Shown here piece by piece: positions 1 to 11,408 of a stretch of 64,000 nt of DNA. Made by a program: the position numbers and the translations under genes. The notes beneath the pieces were generated by a model. It was given only the letters and a program-made list of their open reading frames with translations. It did not search any database and was not told the DNA's origin. Location: contig NC_092567.1 in NCBI RefSeq assembly GCF_037975245.1, positions 4,534,214 to 4,598,213 on the forward strand, given 5' to 3'. The DNA is from Apostichopus japonicus (lineage: Eukaryota > Echinodermata > Holothuroidea > Aspidochirotida > Stichopodidae). The first letter of the stretch is position 1. The number at the start of each line of letters is the position of its first letter.

Positions 1-844
1 ACTTTGTTTGTTAGTATGTTTATTTACTGTAGTACAGTAGAGATGACTATTTTAAGCATTTGCTTACATATTGGAAATATGATTTGAAATGTAATTGGAC
101 AGTAAAATGCAAATCAACTCCACCTTTGGTATTCATCTCAAAAGTGTCTATCATATCAGCTGAATATTATGGTTGGGTTTGTATCTAATTTACTTCTTTG
201 ATATTTTTCTCCAAACTCCTGAAAAAACTGTAGCACACCAGTTCTAAGATTCACAATCACATCTTGTGAGGCTAAAGAAGCATTATTCAAGTAAGGTGTA
301 CACAAAACCAGTAACATTGAGAGCCAGGCACAGTTCCATGCACATTTGTGTCACAAGATCCACTTTTTTTAAGTCTTTGTTTATCCAAAGTTAAAAGTAT
401 ATCATTCTTTATCATATATTTCACTGGGCACTTAGCTGACGTACAACTGTAACGTCCACCCAACCCTCACCCTCTCACAAAAGGACTGCACCGAACAACA
501 TGCTATGAAATAACAGTATATGTCAAAGTCTGCAGATAGAAAAATATGAACTTTAACTCAATCAATTATAGTACAATGTCATCATTTCAGAAATCCTACA
601 AATTCATCAACCTATAGACAGTACAGTAAACCAATGGTTCCTAAATTATGTGACCGAAACGGTCATCATGTTTGCTTCAGGCTCCATCTGTTTTCAGTGT
701 TGCATTGTTATTACTTTTGTTTCTCAATTGAAAATAAAACAGTCTGGATTGCTAGTGGTATTGCTTAAAGTTTGTATTGAAGATTCAATGCTTGTCTCAA
801 TTTCAAGTTAATGTTTCTTTATATTCCAATTGGTTTGGTATTAG
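1..844. other. no gene recognised
   Basis: AT-rich sequence with frequent stops on both strands. No repeat, RNA gene or convincing exon was seen. Confidence 0.5.
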
Positions 845-2291
845 GTGAGCTGTATCTACACTGTGGGGAGCATTATGAGACCTTGAACTCATCTTGTACA
901 GTCAATAGGTTTGTATTCTAGTTGCATTAGTTTCTTTACATTGTTATTATAATTAGAACTGAGTGATTTATTTTGAAACTACAGTAGCATACCATATGTT
1001 TATAGTAGCTGTATTCTGTGTTTGACAATGTAACATGATAGAATTCTGCTACTTGCAGACCGGATGATGACAATTTACATGAATAATAACATTATAAGTG
1101 ATGACCAAATGTATTTTGTTTTTTCTCATCATCAGGTAAACTGGAATTATTCAGTCCTGAGATAGACCGTTTTAGGGATTTACGAGTTTCATATCCGGGT
1201 TACAGCTCTTGGAAGAATATGTACAGTTTACATGAGCAGGGTAATGATTGCATGGTCTACTACCTGATTCTTACCACATCCACCCATCCCCCTCCTCCAT
1301 GAGAATGCAAGTGTTTAATTGAATATTTTTACTCCATGACATATCAGATGATCCCTCAAGAAAAATTTCCACATCGGAAAGTCTATCATCCAGCACCCCC
1401 CCCCCCAAGCCCCATCAATTCCAATCAGTGCAAACCAAGACATAACATGTGAACAATCTAGTTAGAATACTGCTTAAGGTTGTGTCTTAAACTCAGGGAT
1501 TCTGTGAGACCTCTTTTGTTCAATATTTCTCTAAATTGTAGCATCATCTCTGCAAATTGTACCATAATTGTAGGTTTCAAGAGGATGACATTCTGATGCC
1601 AAGTACATCTCCATTGTCCATTGTTTCATAATGTAACAGCTTCATTCCTGTGTGATGATATAATGCTAATGAAGGCTTCATGTTCACACTGTCTCCAGGT
1701 TGATTGGATATTATGTAATTTAAGACAAGGTCCACCCATCCCATCATACTGTATTAAATAGTTTTCATGGATAATGATAGGTATTGAGTATTGCACTATG
1801 ACAAGCAACAGTGTATGATTCTATCACAGAAGATCGTACAACACAATATGACAAGTTCTTGTAGGATTCATCATGTTATGTCATCTGAAATTCTTAATGC
1901 ATTTGTATTATTTTTCTGTTCTCAAAGTTATTGTGTAATTCAGTAATTATGTTATAAGAGTGTGTTTGGGTAGGGAGGGGGAGGGGTGCATCATGTTGCT
2001 GTATATTGGCAAAGTTGGAAATGAAGTTACTGGGAAAGTTGTGAAAGCAAAAACTCTAACATTTATGTAATAGAGCAGCCTCTGCTTCACACTACAGATA
2101 GTTTGAAAAAAAAGCAATAACAAGGGATTTTATTGTTTACATTAAAATATATCTAGTTCAGATATTCTCTAATTCTTGTTGCTTTTGTCTTTGTCTCCTC
2201 ATCAGGTAAAAGTGGATTAATCAGTCTTGAGACGATCTTTGGGGATCACATGATGCGGATCTTGCACAGAATGGTTTACAATATGCTGATG
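845..2291 (+). CDS. candidate exons of an unrecognised gene
   Basis: Three stretches have acceptor-like and donor-like borders and an open frame: 845-908, 1136-1240 and 2206-2291. The last two follow strong pyrimidine tracts ending in TCATCAG. Both begin GTAAA and encode similar starts (GKLELFSPE and GKSGLISLE), as if one exon had been duplicated. The 1136-1240 exon ends in phase 1 and the 2206-2291 exon starts in phase 1, so they join in frame. The 845-908 candidate ends in phase 2 and does not join the next one directly. No start codon, stop or known domain is visible, so the gene would extend beyond these exons, perhaps off the left edge. A stretch at 2931-3040 also has splice-like borders but its frame is ambiguous. 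Without transcript data these could be chance open stretches. Confidence 0.3.
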
Positions 2292-2410
2292 GTATGATAA
2301 GTGTATAATTAGTGTATAGCAGGACTGGTAGGCTGGGTGGTAGTGATAATTAGTTTTGGGTCTGGGTAGAAAGTGACTGAAGACTGAAGGCTGGCCTGGG
2401 GGAGGGGTCT

Positions 2411-2690
2411 AAGGGGAGGGGGTGTCCCCCTCCCCTTTTTAATTTTTTGCATTTCCAGGTGGCCTCAGATGCAATTTGGTGCAATATAGCACACTTCAAC
2501 ACTTACTCCATTTTGTAAATAATTTTGCATTTTCACCTGGCCTTAGATGCAATTTGGTGCTCCAAATGAGATTTTTTTTCTCATTTGGAAATGAAAAGGG
2601 GTTTTCTGACTTGCGAAGCGGGGGGGGGGGGCGGAATGATACTTCCGCCCCTCCATATATTTCACTGGGGGGGGGCTGGTTCCTACGCCC
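2411..2690. repeat. G/C palindrome and short direct repeats
   Basis: A perfect 12-bp inverted repeat with a 3-nt loop lies at 2411-2437 (AAGGGGAGGGGG and its complement). A ~39-bp segment ending GATGCAATTTGGTGC occurs twice, at 2446 and 2523. G runs at about 2621 and 2666 bracket a GCGGAA/TTCCGC pair. This resembles remnants of miniature transposons, but no clean ends or target duplication were found. Confidence 0.45.
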
Positions 2691-2748
2691 TTGACCAATT
2701 ATATTGTGTGGTCTGACTGAATGACGTCATGTCGGCCTACTTTGTATG

Positions 2749-2802
2749 TAATGGGTCAAAATGTAATGGGTCAAAATGTAATGGGTCAAAATGGGCCAAA
2801 AT
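2749..2802. repeat. 15-bp tandem repeat
   Basis: About 3.5 copies of ATGGGTCAAAATGTA, the last diverged. Confidence 0.85.
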
Positions 2803-3318
2803 GGAAATTGAGAAAAACATGTGCTAACCTTAAAATTTAATGACTTCTCACATCACTTTGCAATACATATCTTAAAAAGAACGGTTGTATATTCTGAATG
2901 AAATATCACCTTCTCTTCCACTGTCTATAGGTAGGGGTTACACATGTAGGCAAAAATCACCAAAATCAAACCGCTTTACCACATGGGCTTCATATGATTA
3001 CTGTACGCAGGGGGTTGGTTCTTGCTGCCTGGGTTTAGGTAAACAGTCCCGTGGACAAGGCCGCCTTTGTTCTTCGCATATACGGGAAGTTTCTAGAGGA
3101 GCAAAGTGGGCGGGGTCAGCTCATGTATGTAGCATGGTGGAGAGCGTTTATCGGTTTGTAATTGGGTTGGGATACATGTCAATCTTACTGACTATTTCGT
3201 AATTGGTCAGCAAATTAACGAAGTGTATGTATATACAGCGCAAGTTGAATTTCGCGCGAATAGCCCATATTTTTATATCACGTGATTGGGCAATAACGTA
3301 AGCAGACAACGGAACCAA
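2803..3318. other. no gene recognised
   Basis: An open frame runs through 2885-3202 from a TTG codon. It has no ATG and no recognisable domain. Nothing else was seen. Confidence 0.4.
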
Positions 3319-3480
3319 CTTCAGACGGCAACGTAGGTTTAGACAACAACGTAAGTTTAGACAACAACGTAAGTTTAGACAACAACGTTAGTGTAGACAA
3401 CAACGTAAGTTTGAGCAACAACATGATAAAACAGCAGCAACAACTTTAGTTTAGACAGCAACAAACTTAGTTTAGACAAC
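3319..3480. repeat. 18-bp tandem repeat
   Basis: Unit GTAAGTTTAGACAACAAC, near-perfect for about four copies and then decaying into variants with insertions. No coding potential. Confidence 0.85.
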
Positions 3481-6400
3481 GAAATATGGTTTCCCTTTTC
3501 GCGTTCCATATTTGTCCACCAGGAATGTTGAAATTAGACAAGAAGTTGGCGGATGTGATATGAGAGAATGGGGTATTACATTTATATAATTAAGTGCGGA
3601 GACACGATTGAGGTGTTGGTTATGATATGTAATATTTCATAACTTGGTCTGAACATGACATAGAGGTACACAATGTATAAATGAGCATCTTTATCTGCCT
3701 CGATTTATTTTAATTCCTCTCCTGACTCACGAACAGCGAGGATATAGTCTCATGATGAAAATGAAGCTTGCATACGAATAAATGCCCAGAATAGTGTTAC
3801 TATCTCTCACCGTTTCACATCCCTGCCCCCCCCCCCCTCCCCAACGTCTCCCATCTCCATTGTCTACGCACATTTCAAAGAAATTGAATGATTTGTAGAT
3901 TTGAGGCCTAAGTTAGGGCTGAGGAAGTATCGTACATGAAATGTGTAGCATTCGTTCATTTTGCTCTGTTCTGAGTTACTGTGTATACCTGCAGTGTTAG
4001 AATAAGTCCATGCAAACAAATATGCAATCGTTGTGTAATGTTTACTTGTAATGGCGATAAAAATCTGAATATATATCACGCTACTCACAGTATGTATATA
4101 GCCTTCCGTCACTCGATATTTACATAACAAACAGTTTACTATATCACATAAATATGTTGATACTTTGATCCTGTATGCATATATATGCAAACACATAAAC
4201 TACATATAATAACGAGGGGGCTCCCTAGTTATAACAGGGTTCTCTCTCGAAGACAGATGTCTAATTACAGTACGGAGCTCAATATGATACAGACTTCATA
4301 CACCCAAGCAAGAAATGCCACACACAAAGATGTCGTGTAAGGAAGGTAAATGTTACAGCCAGCCTGCATATGTGATAAAATACAAATAACTAGAATAACT
4401 GTATACAAATACGTTTCATTGTAGTGCGCGGTGAAGGTGAAATTTAGTTAGTTGTAATTGATATTCAAAGGAGGGATCTTTGTTACAGCAACCCTTTTGA
4501 AGTTATTTCGGTCACGGATAAGCCAGTTAGGCGTTTGGTCCTTTAACGGTAGGCTATATTTATGAACAGAACTCTAGCTAGTATGCGCCTGCAATATAAG
4601 CGAAGAAGTTATGACTAAAACCATCACAGATTAACCGGACGATCAAGCTCATTAACGGTTGTCAAAGAACGACTCACGCATGTTCCGGACGTGGCAGAGA
4701 ATACCCAGTCCTGGACACTGATTGGTCAACTTGAAAAACATGTTAACGTTACTGTATCCTCGTCAGAGAAATTGAACTAGGAAGAATGCTGACACAGTTT
4801 ATCGCCGTTTGTTTAAACAGTGAAGCCTTGAAAAAGTGAGGGCGCTTTGTAGTGTTCGGAAAGAGGCCAGATCATTAGTAAGTCTTCATATATACATTGT
4901 GCATTCGACTTTGTAACTGAATTTTATTGTACCCGTTTTTTGAAAGAGTAGAGATATATGTTATGGCAACCAGAATAGTATGTATTATACTCCTGATTTA
5001 AGAACCAACTTTGACACCTTTTTTGATCTCCTCTAATGACTCGAGTAAGTAGAGTGTCTGTGCGACTTTTAATGTCTGTAAAGTGTCAATTTCGGTATCT
5101 GAGAGACATATGGCAAACATTTTTCTTGCTTGTATTATTTTAGTGATCCACTCAAATAGTGTCATAGTTGTCCTGAAAATGCCGTGAACAAGCATTCCTC
5201 CGTCCTCCCCACTCCCTTTCCACACACAGTATGTAATTCTGGCATGTGGATATACCGTTAGAGATCCAGTCTTAATGTTAATGAGGTGTAAACATTTTTG
5301 TAATTAGGCTCTAGTCATATCGCATCCGAAAGGACAGCCGTGGCTGGTCTAGGGACTAGGCTAACTATATCCAGGGTCCAGTGAATAACAACATCAGCTG
5401 AGCAGACGATACCAGTAAAGTAATTATATTCCTATGTAATTGCTTCTACTATCGCTTCCTAAGAATTACCTATGAATTTATGAAATACCACATTTTTGTC
5501 ACCCAAATGCGGCACAACGATATCACCATTTTGAGTGAATTATGTCAACTTTATCACTTTAGTTATATCAAAGACATAGTTTTGGTATTACGCGCCGGTA
5601 CTGTCTTCCCCTACAAGCAAAGCGCCACCAGCTGGATGGGTGGCTTCAGCATATGTCGCATGACGTCATTCTCCCTACTTCAATTTCTATAAGATCCTTG
5701 CCTAGTTAGCGAAATTGTACAAAATATACGGTGATTTACACCGAAGGCCTAATGTCAGATTAATCTAACAAATGCAATGTAGAACTAGTCTATCATTGAA
5801 CAAATGAAACACCTTCCGGTGTATTAAAATATCCTTGGTCGATTTCCTAGCCCTGGTTCATCATCACCCAAAACAAGTAATATGTGCCATATAGGCCTAC
5901 GTACAGAGCAGCTAGCTGTAGAAACTAACTATGAATTTGTAATATATACTACCAAGCCACTACGGGCTACCACTCTGCCTATAGATAATCACTCTGTAGT
6001 GATTACAATGGTATAATGGACCTTCTGTCAGCTACAGTATCAATCCAGTGTTACCATCCTCCACTTTATAGGAAAACACAAATTTAACCTAATATGTCAC
6101 AATTGTCAACAACAATGACACCAAGAATGTTGAAACCAGACAAACACTTTGAGGATCTGCAAATAGTAGAATAAAACATGACATAATTATAATTAAGAGA
6201 GGAGAAACGATTGAGGAGTATGCAAAAATGAGTGATATCCCAAGATTTAGTCTGCTGCAAATGCAGCATGTATGTGTAATATATGCATTTCTTATGTACC
6301 TGCAGTGGTAAAGTACACTTTAGTCAATGCAAAACGATATGTTATGTTCGTGGGAGAGGGAAAGGGGTGACATTATTTTCATATTTCCCTTGTTACGGCA

Positions 6401-6685
6401 ATACAAATGAGAATATTGATTTAAAACTCAAACATCACATCAATCATCGCGCACTAAGTCACTTATATCACACAATTCATAGTATTTATTTAGCCTTTCA
6501 GAAACCATCACTCGATATTTACATAACAAACAAACACCCAACAATACCACTGATCAGCTAATATAGTTATCTGTTAATACTTTGATCCAGTACAATGCTA
6601 TATTCGCGTCTTCTATAGTTCCATGTAGCAAAAACGAAACATTGATAATGACGGCGGGCTTTGTGTTACACCAAGGACCTCTCTC
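3481..6685. other. no gene recognised
   Basis: Short ORFs only, none with a recognisable domain. A single stray unit resembling the tandem repeat at 6686-7135 lies near 4213-4250, and a dispersed repeat lies at 4806-4897. Confidence 0.45.
4806..4897. repeat. dispersed repeat, copy 1
   Basis: This segment (AGTGAAGCCTTGAAAA followed by GAGGGCGCTTTG and CCAGATCATT) recurs in the same orientation at about 60365-60455 with scattered substitutions. It has no coding potential and its element ends are not resolved. Confidence 0.55.
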
Positions 6686-7135
6686 CGTGACAGTACCCTA
6701 ATTATACCAGGGTGCACCCTTTGTGACAGCTCCCTAATTATACAGGGGAATCCTTTTTTTTGTGACAGCTAATATTAATATCAGGGAGCTCTGTTTGTGA
6801 CAGCTCCATGATAATACCAGGGAGTTATCTCTGTAACAGCTCCTTTATTATACCAGGAAGCCCACTTTTACACAGCTCATATTAATTCTAGGGAGCTCTT
6901 TTGTTACAGCTCTCTAAAAATACCAGGGATTACTCTATGCACCAGCTGCCTAATTATACCCTGGACCTCTCTGAGACAGTCTCTAATAATACCAGGCAAC
7001 CGTCTTTGTGACAGCTCCTATTTATATTAGGGAGCTATGTTTGTGACCGCTCCCTAACAACACCAGGGAGCTCTCTCTCTCTCTCTGTCAAAGCTGCCTA
7101 ATTATAGCAGGGAGCTCTCTCGAAGACAAAACAGA
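6686..7135. repeat. ~40-bp degenerate tandem repeat
   Basis: About eleven copies of a unit with core GACAGCTCCCTAATTATACC and a CAGGGAGCTCT half. Copies vary in length and sequence. One diverged unit lies away from the array near 4213-4250 and another near 8125-8175. Confidence 0.8.
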
Positions 7136-8216
7136 CCCTGTAAATTTATAGTGACATTTTGAAAATAAGACGTAATGGACAGACAACAGTGCCTTTATAT
7201 TGTAAATTAACATTCACCATTGGTTGTTTATAGAATAACAGTTGAATGCATTATAAACTGCATGACGCCAATAATAATTTGTCTTTAATAGTGGGTATTA
7301 TAACACCTTTGCATGAATGCACAATTACAAGTTATCACTGTTCTGTATCAACAAACAAACATCGGACACTGTTCAATTTGCATATTAATAAAAAAAGTGC
7401 TACCCAAATTATGCGGGTTATATTCTCGTTTGGTGATTTCTGTGTTGATTTATGCGCATCATGTTTCTTATTAATTTAAAAGTTGGTAGAGTTACTTCAT
7501 TTTATATCAAAGCATGTGTTTACTGGTTAAAAACTGTTGTTGTTTGGGCTAAAATTAACGTCACAATGTTTACTTTTTTCCCAAATACACAAAGTCGGTA
7601 AATGTAGTTAACTTAAATCTGAAGCATTTACTAAAACTAAAATTAAACGTATAATAGTTAGGTGTTCCCTTTCGAGGGGAATGGTGATACACACCCGACG
7701 GAGATCGCACAGTCACAGTCTCTATGCAAGGTGACTATGGTTGAGAGCGGATCAGTCGTTCGGTAGTTTGGTTTTCGTGCCCAGGTTCTTTTCTTGGTGT
7801 ATTTACTTAGAAAAGTACACACACTGAAGCGTGTCGGTTTTAATTTATACTAAATGGGTTGGCCACCGAAGAATCAATTGCAATAGAAGTAAAAAAATTG
7901 ACAAACTTTGATAACAGTAGGAATCGTTAACAGGAGAGAAGATATTCCTTTACAGAATTAACTCTTACTTTTTGATTCACGGTTCTAATGTATTCGTTTA
8001 AGAACGGTGCCCCGTTTTTCACGAACTTTGTTAAATTGCGACTTAGCGCATACGTCCTGGCTGCCGGTATTCTACTATAAGAATACGCTTTTGTAACAGT
8101 GTGTTAATAACATCAACCTCTCGCTGTCAGTGACATCTCCCTGCACCAGGCAACTATATCGGTGATAGCTCCTTACATGACTTGAGGCTACACTGAAACT
8201 ACATTAGTATGGTTCC
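7136..8216. other. no gene recognised
   Basis: Only short unremarkable ORFs. Confidence 0.45.
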
Positions 8217-8370
8217 ATCAGTGGCGCATATATGTTCCGAAGAGTGGGGGGGGGGGTGGGGATGATATTAGTAGACTATCTAAGCGGAGCGCCACCATCA
8301 GTTGGCGGGGAGCGTACATGAAAATTATAGGCTTTACAAACCGGAAACGGCCCCTCGGAGTGTTTTAGGC
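8217..8370 (-). mobile_element. hAT-type miniature element, partial copy
   Basis: Starts CAGTGGCG, followed by a G run and then CTATCTAAGCGGAGCGCCAC and GGCGGGGAGCGTAC, the internal sequence of the complete element at 37218-37559. The far end and target duplication are missing. Confidence 0.6.
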
Positions 8371-9345
8371 TGCATGAGTTCAGCTTTGAAATATAAATTC
8401 CATGTATGCAATTCCTCAATTACTGAGAAAATATTCAATTTATGAAAAAAGTAATACATGTCAGATGAGTTGAGATGGTACAATAATCATAATGAATTGT
8501 GCATCCTCTTTCATTTATTCTGTCTGCCATGCTCCCGTATTCACCTTTCTGTATCTCTATTACCTTTGTCCATCACCCCATCCATAGTCCATACATGTTC
8601 GTTACTCAAGTGCCTCACCGTCCATAGTTGGTGTTGTGGTCAATATAGACGGTTCTCTGTAACAATTCCTTCCTGGTGGCTAATGGCTATCAGTGATCGT
8701 CGGCTTGCATTCTTATATATACACTACAAACAGCAAAATGTAACCGATAATCGTCAGATATAGAACGCACCTGGGCGTCAAAGCCTCATTACAATAAAGA
8801 ACAAGTTAAGTGGTTAAGTGGAGTACTTTTTGACATCAAATGCCCTTTTTAGAAACACCTAATTTTTGAGCGCCTGATGTGTATAGTGTTCAAATCCTGA
8901 ACGCCTACTGTTCAAATGCTTTACGCTACAGTGCTCAAATTGTGAACGCTGGCGTTCAAATTTTGAACGCTAGCAAATATATGTAAGTGTTTAAAGAGGC
9001 ATTTAGACGTCAACACGATGCAAGCTCTTCAAGTAGGCTAGGCATATCCCTTCATCCTCAACATGTACTGACGCCCCGACTCGTTATATCATAGGCCTAT
9101 ATTCATTATATTTTGTTGTTGTTTGTTTGCAGTGTATGGAACCCTGGAGTGAGAACAGCTTGCAAAAGTACTGAGGTTGAAACCTCAGTATTTTGACCTA
9201 ACCTAATTTTAACTTAACTTTAATTTATTTCATTTTATTTTAATTTGAACTTATTTTTTTTTTTATATATCGGACCGGAAATTGGGGGGATGATTGTGTA
9301 AACCATCCCCCCTTGACCAAATAGTGGGGGATATATCCCCCCACA
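8371..9345. other. no gene; short repeats at 8868-8966
   Basis: Four loosely repeated units of 20-27 bp built on GTTCAAAT and GAACGCT occupy 8868-8966. The rest, including a C/G-rich stretch near 9280-9345 typical of dispersed repeats, shows no gene. Confidence 0.5.
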
Positions 9346-10684
9346 CCCCCGGGATGCGAATTTTTTTTCCCAAACAGGTTTGCAATTGCGTGTAAATAGG
9401 CGCTCATGATTGGTCGGAAAAGTTACATCATCACGATAGAAACCTTCACTTCTAGGTAACCAAAGTGTCTGCATCCATTCGTTGCAACGAAGATATACCC
9501 GTTCAAAATTACCCAAAGCTTTTCGTTGTAGATGTGTTTGGAATTGGTTTAGACATATTGAGCACACTAGTATGGTATGATCATCTACTTTGATCGAAGT
9601 TTTCTGTGAAGGCATTAATCGGTAACTACGCACAGTGAAATGTTCGTACAGGGTACATCACACATGCGCTGGTGGCCTATATGTATTATAACTGTGTACA
9701 CAGTGCAGTGACGGAAAAATATACTGTAGCATGGTGGGCTCATAATTGACGCAATTAAGGATTTGATCAAAGATGTATATCAAGGAAAAATCCAAATCAC
9801 TCAACTCTATGTGTTTTGCATATGTGTAGTTCCTCAGAAATGTTATGACCTCAAAATATTTAAGGTGCACAGTACAATTGAGCAGAATTTGACCACAAAA
9901 TGTCTGCCGTGTCAAATTCCATAATACCCCTAAATTGACACATTCGTTGATAAGCTAACTGTAGTGTATAGGCCTTAGTATACATCCATTGACTTTAGAT
10001 GCTGTTTGCTATGCTCTGAGCCTCTATGTGCAGACAAGTCAGGTCCAGGAGAGTAGTTTTATCATATTGAGGTAATGTTGGTTATTTTTAGGATTCAAGA
10101 TTTCCAAATGCCCCCAAACATGCAAAACTGGGGGGGGGGGAGGGTGTTAAAAGCTTAAAAAATACCACAATTTGGTCAGCAAATAGCTGAACTGGATTCA
10201 AACTCATGAAAAATGTAATTCTGCTTGACTGCAAAAAGTTTAGGTGGCCTGCTGTATCGTTGCTAGTAATAATTGAAGGTGCGTCAATTACGGGGGTGCG
10301 TCAATTATGAAGCCTTGACTACACTAAACTGTTTGAGTATATATCATTCAAGACTTGTGAAGTTGATTTTAGTGTAGGCCTACCCATTCCACGAAACGAT
10401 TTCCGATTGCAGTAGAACGGCTCACAAATCTTGAATAACGTAAACACGAACCCAATAGAATGTAGCGTATGTATCATAAGTAAGGTCAACATGTGATTCA
10501 AGCATAAAAGTAAAGTTAGGGCTTTGATGGACCGTAACTAGACTTAATTAAGTGTCAGTGTGTAACTCAGTGCATGTCTTCGAACTTCAAAGCGATGCCC
10601 ATTATTGATGCTGACGTCACAAGCAATCTGATTGGCGGAAAACTCCATAATTGCAAACCTGTTTGGGAAAAAAATTCGCCCCCG
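9346..10684. repeat. inverted pair of a dispersed ~36-bp sequence
   Basis: 9346-9387 and 10649-10684 carry the same sequence in opposite orientations (core CCCAAACAGGTTTGCAATT, preceded by a T run and CCCCCGGG). The 1.3 kb between them has no recognised gene. They may be the ends of one element or two independent insertions; similarity stops soon after the shared core. Confidence 0.5.
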
Positions 10685-10702
10685 GGATGTGCCCCCCATG
10701 TG

Positions 10703-10935
10703 GGTTCCATGACCATACACTACAGTCCCTGTAAGGGTTGTGACTACATTAGTTAGGTTCGATGACCATACACTACACTCCCTGTAAGGGTTGTTACTAC
10801 ATTAGTATGGTTCGATGACCATACTTTACACCCCCTGTAAGGGTTGTTACTACATTAGTATGGTTCGATGACTATACACTACACGCCCAGCAAGGGTTGT
10901 TACTACATTAGTATGGTTCGATGACAATACACTCC
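10703..10935. repeat. 53-bp tandem repeat
   Basis: About 4.4 copies with exact 53-bp spacing (GGTTCGATGACC at 10756, 10809, 10862 and 10915). Each contains CCCTGTAAGGGTTG and TACATTAGTATGG. Confidence 0.9.
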
Positions 10936-11408
10936 AACTTTTATGGCTTGTTGTTCCAGGTTTAATTCAATCATTTGAGGCATTTAACTTTTATTTAAAG
11001 TATTGGAAGACTAGCTATTTATTCGTAACGGAAGAATCTGAAATTCCAAAAATTAACACTCCATGTGTTTATGTTGAAGTATACGTTCAATATTATGAAT
11101 ACATCATCAGTATGATAAGAGTTTTAGCGCAATTTGGCACATGCAGAGATTATTCTGATTGGTTTAAATATGCTATGACATCATTTACAATTATTCTCAA
11201 TACACCACTGTATATTCATTAGCTAGGAAAACCATCCGTCTTCTTTAAACCTACATTCTTATGATTTAAAGTGGCTTAAATAATAGTTTTCAATGACTGT
11301 GAATAGACTTGAGAATAAAGAAAACAAAACCATCATAAAATAGTAAACAGTTCCTAAATTAGGTGTAGGAAAAAACGTAAAAGGCTGTTTATTTATTAGC
11401 TAACTTAC
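10936..11408. other. presumed intron or 3' flank of the NLR-like gene
   Basis: No coding sequence seen. Because the NACHT exon ends in a good donor site, this is more likely intron than 3' untranslated region. Confidence 0.4.
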
